Shown piece by piece: positions 6,401 to 8,387 of a DNA stretch of 8,387 nucleotides. Source of the stretch: Cyanobacteria bacterium Co-bin13 (GTDB lineage: Bacteria; Cyanobacteriota; Cyanobacteriia; Phormidesmidales; Phormidesmidaceae); assembly GCA_014534385.1 (NCBI GenBank), contig JACVRP010000146.1, positions 1 to 8,387 on the forward strand, read 5' to 3'. Every line of letters begins with the position of its first letter. The first letter of the stretch is position 1. Both the position numbers and the translations under genes were made by a program. The notes under the pieces were generated by a model. That model had not been told where the DNA came from and searched no databases. It saw nothing but the letters and a program-made list of their open reading frames with translations.

Positions 6401-7266
6401 CGACGGCTAGAGCGGGGAGCCAGATCCGGGAAGGGGTGAACCTCGGGGCCATAGGCAGCAGACTCTAGATTGGGGGAATGCGATCGCTCCAAAGGGCCAG
6501 TGTTTGACTGCCCCACTGCCGTCGGCTCGAAAGAAGCACCTCCTTGACCGGTCTCCAGGGAGAGGTTGCCCGCCGTCCCCGGCCCCTGGACCAGGGCACC
6601 GGCCTGAGGGGCCTGCTCCAGCTCGGGAAAGGCTCCGTAAATCAGCTCCTTGACCGCCTCCTGGTCGCGCACGATCTTCACCCCGGCGGCCTTGTTAAAC
6701 AGCCAATGCCCTAAATTGGCGATGGGCTGACCGACCGTTTGCTGCAGCGTGACCAGAACCACCCAGCCCACCAGCACGTGAGCGAAGGCAGCCCGTGCTG
6801 ATAAATCGGCCAGCACCGAAAACCCGACGACCATCGCCAGCAGGTTCCACACTGCCAGCAGCCGCAAAATGGGCACTCCCAAATAGGGCATTGCCCCAAA
6901 AAAGCTAAACACTAGGGGCAGGTAGCTAAAGGCCAAAACATCAGCCACCGTTCGTAGCGGTATCGACGGCGAGAGAAACACTAGCCCCACGCCCCAGACA
7001 CTCAGCCCCCAGAAAATGTAGCCAAATACAAAGAGAACCGCCCCCAGCAGCAGGCTGACGACGAACCGCAGCGGCCGCACCCGGTTGACGAACAGGATGA
7101 TGGCCTGGGCCAGCTCCTGGGAAAGCCCTGCCAGCAGCACGATTAGCAGGCCAACGGTGTCAACATTGATGTTTGGCAGGCTGCGCAGGGAGCTAAAAGC
7201 ATCGGGATTAAGGGTTAGGATGCCGCCTAAAATACCCCAGAGTGTTTGAAAGGCTGCCTCGTTCAT
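3445..7266 (-). CDS. Large multi-domain membrane protein: Yip1-like N-terminus, serine-hydrolase domain, C-terminal region with His/Cys motif
   Basis: This is a complete 1273-residue protein. Residues 36-180 hold about five membrane segments resembling the Yip1 domain (AFSYLPLVFSFFGAMPYLG). A Gly/Pro-rich soluble linker follows (about 210-285). Two more membrane segments (about 299-316 and 334-358) and an acidic DDDPSDDPS stretch precede an alpha/beta-hydrolase-like domain (about 391-650). That domain has YIVYLDGIGQ, the nucleophile elbow GYSGGG (Ser526), LVGKKD (Asp576) and GPVGHQIPGG (His617), in the right order for a lipase/esterase triad. Residues from about 660 to 1273 are of no family I can name firmly. 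They contain YFGHFAYGVA (His1024), YTHNTFG and GPANNCAQDSNQALY (Cys1137), possibly a second, cysteine-based catalytic module. I recall similar cyanobacterial proteins labelled 'predicted Abi (CAAX) family protease', but I see no EExxxR motif. The first in-frame ATG after an upstream stop is at 7266; no SD precedes it, and a 6-bp hairpin occupies that site. The lipid-kinase gene follows after 2 bp. Confidence 0.85.
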   Translation of the reverse strand: MNEAAFQTLWGILGGILTLNPDAFSSLRSLPNINVDTVGLLIVLLAGLSQELAQAIILFVNRVRPLRFVVSLLLGAVLFVFGYIFWGLSVWGVGLVFLSPSIPLRTVADVLAFSYLPLVFSFFGAMPYLGVPILRLLAVWNLLAMVVGFSVLADLSARAAFAHVLVGWVVLVTLQQTVGQPIANLGHWLFNKAAGVKIVRDQEAVKELIYGAFPELEQAPQAGALVQGPGTAGNLSLETGQGGASFEPTAVGQSNTGPLERSHSPNLESAAYGPEVHPFPDLAPRSSRRRIDRRLGQRLLQLLGLALLALLVVVTLDPLRNVVDDWYTQSDPLLAFIFDLFWISLVALAFGALLAPIEALGWWAGWYGDDIQTAGHTDDDPSDDPSGELDITYHRYIVYLDGIGQTNQDYQPAVAHFLDELEQELPQDMRLIKGLMSYSVLNRALTQDRPLAFFWRLADQFKDWRLGGGLLALFVNMRNVLVVSVSADLRYGPIFNRGIAQQIYTTLVEQGYPAQGGIPITLIGYSGGGQIAMGVLPFLKRALRIPIEVISLGGVISGNVRALEVEQLYHLVGKKDVVERLGPIFFPRRWPISKLSYWNRAKEKGRISFISLGPVGHQIPGGIMDPEAHLDDGRSHLQQTLDLTLEILNGDMRKLLEARRLNLEAPGTYYFYQAKAFNQLSSYPLHQTVDSTLYHPIGEWVGRLILPAREKRRKVGGVLFEIHQAPLDFAHHIGQIVPLRWVHSPGVKDRRRRVMRDIHFSAETEYSYRQGLIHPIRLNHWRMVDPLESLAGARPLNDMIVTLPGSVQVWEQRSGTSKPAPADRSEDTGEAAPTSIALHISQDPVQVSGRFYALVKFLGPVNGSPEEYRVIHYSRKTQDFTGPEEVVCLPEVVPDPNDTPAAVNQDIEHSPANPQGWYIYGAKDTSGRFIVQSLLPRCLLRLQPDRLISDVEEGYHFIRQETWHDLLKQKGTTHSVLISPRHAALEAALAEWQEGDQALLVHVYGGIGGNKKEPAAQGPVYFGHFAYGVATVVREPLAGELIFDIVYRQVYTHNTFGIVAGRLHWSRYMGDRQWGFLGTRPVSDILIKLPAYTQPFDFDGHRRCALTGLINQLDIMTARYRTGDGTGGTFIGPANNCAQDSNQALYASVKRLEEAINRDQAYFRQWADEHPEQAQRFAQLLKLRRSIQRQLLPFGSARADWETSDRTLGSNLEDFPLKSLGRGLVSWRTMLPRKASDTVTKVFLDHGATLWVLRTNQVGGYDPDIEPISPLTL
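3649..3656. repeat. HIP1 octamer GCGATCGC
   Basis: Second HIP1 copy, inside the 3' part of the large membrane-protein gene. Confidence 0.95.
4051..4058. repeat. HIP1 octamer GCGATCGC
   Basis: Third HIP1 copy, inside the part of the large membrane-protein gene that codes for the His/Cys-containing C-terminal region. Confidence 0.95.
6111..6134. repeat. In-gene 12-bp tandem duplication (encodes DDPS DDPS)
   Basis: AGGGATCGTCGG (6111-6122) is followed directly by AGGGATCGTCGT (6123-6134), differing only in the last base. In the protein it gives DDPSDDPS (about residues 379-386), in the acidic linker between the last membrane segment and the hydrolase domain. The copy is in frame, so it lengthens the linker without breaking the gene. 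It is a likely site of length variation between strains. Confidence 0.8.
6480..6487. repeat. HIP1 octamer GCGATCGC
   Basis: Fourth HIP1 copy, inside the linker-coding part of the large membrane-protein gene (codes for part of LERSHS near residues 259-264). Confidence 0.95.
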
Positions 7267-7270
7267 GCTG

Positions 7271-7286
7271 TCAGTCAGTGGACTGA
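7271..7286. promoter_or_regulatory. 6-bp hairpin in place of an RBS before the large membrane-protein gene
   Basis: TCAGTC (7271-7276) and GACTGA (7281-7286) form a perfect 6-bp stem with a 4-base AGTG loop. On the minus strand the stem ends 4 bases before the ATG at 7266, where a Shine-Dalgarno would be expected and none is found. It could hold the start region in a defined structure or be fortuitous. Cyanobacterial genes often lack an SD, so its absence alone is not unusual. Confidence 0.35.
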
Positions 7287-7360
7287 GTTCATTCTGGCAA
7301 TTATTTAGGCGTGAACCATCTATCTAAATGTACGGGTCGCCTGCTGCGGCCATGCTCAAG

Positions 7361-7418
7361 TATAGAGGCGGATGTGCCGTAGAGACGCGATTCATAGTGT
7401 CTCTACGGCGTCTCTATA
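7361..7418. repeat. Nested palindromic repeat with GTAGAGAC/GTCTCTAC core (cyanobacterial intergenic type)
   Basis: The inner arms GCCGTAGAGAC (7376-7386) and GTCTCTACGGC (7399-7409) are a perfect 11-bp inverted repeat around a 12-base centre, GCGATTCATAGT. Outer arms TATAGAGGCG (7361-7370) and CGTCTCTATA (7409-7418) match at 9 of 10, leaving GATGT as a bulge on one side; the two arm pairs share base 7409. From memory, GTAGAGACGCGATTCATCGCGTCTCTAC-like palindromes are frequent intergenic repeats in filamentous cyanobacteria, and the centre here looks like a slightly decayed copy. It lies just after the uvrA stop, so it may mark the 3' end of that transcript, but no T-run follows. Confidence 0.8.
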
Positions 7419-7431
7419 GTTGGATCGATTG

Positions 7432-8387
7432 TTAACCGGCTTCAATGGGTTGGGGAATTGGGGTGGGGGGGTGTTGTTCTAGGACCCGTGCCAGGTATTT
7501 GCCGGTGTAGGAACGGGGATTTTGCGCCACCTCTTCGGGAGTGCCCTCGGCGATGATCTCGCCGCCCCGGTTGCCGCCCTCTGGTCCCAGGTCAATGATC
7601 CAGTCGGCACAGCGGATCACGTCCAGGTTGTGCTCGATCATCAGCACTGAGTTGCCCCGATCTACCAGCCGCTGCACCACGTCCAGCAGCTTATGCACGT
7701 CATAAAAGGACAGTCCGGTGGTGGGTTCGTCAATCAGATAGAGGGTTTTGCCGGTGGAGCGGCGGGCCAGTTCTGAGGCTAGCTTCATCCGCTGGGCTTC
7801 ACCGCCGGATAGGGTGGGGGCAGTTTGGCCCAGCCGAATGTAGCCCAGGCCCACATCGACCATCGTCTGCAGACGGCTGGCTGCTTGGGGAATGTTTTGG
7901 AAGAAGTCGGCGGCTTCTTCTGCCGTCATGTTGAGCACGTCGGCAATGCTCTTGCTCTTGTACTTCACCTGCAGGGTTTCTCGGTTGTAGCGGGCTCCCT
8001 TGCAGACTTCGCACTGCACGTAGACATCGGGCAGGAAGTTCATCTCAATCACGTTTACCCCCTGACCGCTGCAGGCTTCGCAGCGACCGCCCTTGACGTT
8101 GAAGGAAAACTGCCCGGCTTTGTAGCCTCGCGCTTTGGCCTCAATCGTCTCGGTAAAGAGGTTGCGGATGACGTCGAAAACGCCGGTATAGGTCGCTGGG
8201 TTGGAGCGGGGGGTGCGGCCAATGGGCGACTGGTCAATGACGATCACTTTGTCGAGATTTTCGAGCCCTTCGATGCGGTCGTGTTGACCCGCTGCTTCGC
8301 GCGATTTGAATAATCGCTGTGCAAGCGCGGGGAACAACGTGTTGGAAATCAGCGAGGACTTACCCGATCCAGAAACCCCCGTAATAC
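7432..8387 (-). CDS. uvrA: UvrA, excinuclease ABC subunit A, C-terminal third (5' end beyond the window)
   Basis: UvrA is the ATP-driven DNA damage sensor that loads UvrB in nucleotide excision repair. The 317 visible residues hold most of the second ATPase module. Numbered from the first whole codon, Walker A is GVSGSGKS (3-10). The zinc module follows as CEAC (102-105), 19 residues, then CEVC (125-128). The ABC signature is LSGGEAQRMKL (192-202), Walker B is LYLIDEP with the catalytic Asp-Glu (219-220), and the switch His is in MIEHNLD (His252). The family length is about 940-1000 residues, so roughly two thirds lies beyond base 8387. The reading frame stays open to the window edge, so a TTG at 8337 is an internal Leu codon and not a start. 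After Walker B the sequence reads TTGLSFYD, where TTGLHF is common; this probably reflects its lineage. The C-terminal tail is Pro-rich (PPTPIPQP). The stop is TAA at 7432. Confidence 0.98.
   Translation of the reverse strand, partial: ITGVSGSGKSSLISNTLFPALAQRLFKSREAAGQHDRIEGLENLDKVIVIDQSPIGRTPRSNPATYTGVFDVIRNLFTETIEAKARGYKAGQFSFNVKGGRCEACSGQGVNVIEMNFLPDVYVQCEVCKGARYNRETLQVKYKSKSIADVLNMTAEEAADFFQNIPQAASRLQTMVDVGLGYIRLGQTAPTLSGGEAQRMKLASELARRSTGKTLYLIDEPTTGLSFYDVHKLLDVVQRLVDRGNSVLMIEHNLDVIRCADWIIDLGPEGGNRGGEIIAEGTPEEVAQNPRSYTGKYLARVLEQHPPTPIPQPIEAG

Larger units (their letters stand above)
7267..7431. other. Intergenic region between uvrA and the large membrane-protein gene
   Basis: This 165-bp gap should contain the promoter of the two-gene unit at 2168-7266 and the 3' end of the uvrA transcript. 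I see the nested palindrome (7361-7418) and the start-proximal hairpin (7271-7286). I find no convincing -35/-10 pair and no T-rich terminator. Confidence 0.5.

Noticed and set aside
3445..7266. CAAX/Abi (CPBP) intramembrane protease
   Set aside because: I recall this label on similar cyanobacterial proteins, but no EExxxR or downstream HxxxN/H-type motif is visible in the membrane segments; the Yip1-like plus hydrolase reading fits better.
7825..8313. 162-codon plus-strand frame opposite uvrA
   Set aside because: Antisense shadow of a strongly conserved gene; its product shows no recognisable domain.
8335..8337. TTG at 8337 as the start of a separate 301-residue protein
   Set aside because: The reading frame continues upstream through a perfect UvrA Walker A motif (GVSGSGKS) to the window edge, so this is an internal Leu codon of uvrA.
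1..8387. Mobile element, defence island, CRISPR array or tRNA gene
   Set aside because: I find no transposase, integrase, direct-repeat/spacer array or tRNA cloverleaf. The genes look chromosomal, with HIP1 sites throughout.

Overview
The window looks like cyanobacterial chromosome. It carries four copies of the HIP1 octamer GCGATCGC in 8.4 kb, far above chance, and an intergenic repeat containing a GTAGAGAC...GTCTCTAC palindrome of a type common in filamentous cyanobacteria. It also has a one-chain fusion of a methylglyoxal-synthase-like domain to a lipid kinase, an arrangement I associate with cyanobacteria. A moderately GC-rich Leptolyngbya/Nodosilinea-like organism is my guess; the genus cannot be fixed from this sequence.

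All five genes are on the minus strand, so they read from right to left. From the right edge they are: the C-terminal third of uvrA (7432-8387, running off the window); a 165-bp gap with a nested palindromic repeat; a 1273-residue multi-domain membrane protein (3445-7266); a 424-residue MGS-like/diacylglycerol-kinase-like fusion (2168-3442) that starts 2 bp after the previous stop codon; a 220-bp gap; a class I SAM-dependent methyltransferase (1201-1947, GTG start); a 217-bp gap with a second, unrelated inverted repeat; and the N-terminal part of a GT39/ArnT-like membrane glycosyltransferase (1-983, running off the left edge). No RNA gene, CRISPR array or transposase is visible.

The most interesting part is the tightly coupled pair at 2168-7266. 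The large protein has a Yip1-like membrane region, then a serine-hydrolase domain with a plausible Ser526-Asp576-His617 triad, then a long C-terminal region with a conserved-looking His1024 and an NCAQDS motif (Cys1137), which may be a second catalytic module. Its partner has an intact GGDGT lipid-kinase core. Its MGS-like N-terminus keeps most phosphate-binding and catalytic positions but has Tyr and Pro where E. coli MgsA has Asp101 and Ser65. A membrane lipase-like enzyme coupled to a lipid kinase suggests lipid remodelling or signalling; this is inference. The methyltransferase and the glycosyltransferase may serve surface-polysaccharide or lipid-glycan modification. uvrA is housekeeping nucleotide excision repair and probably unrelated to its neighbours.
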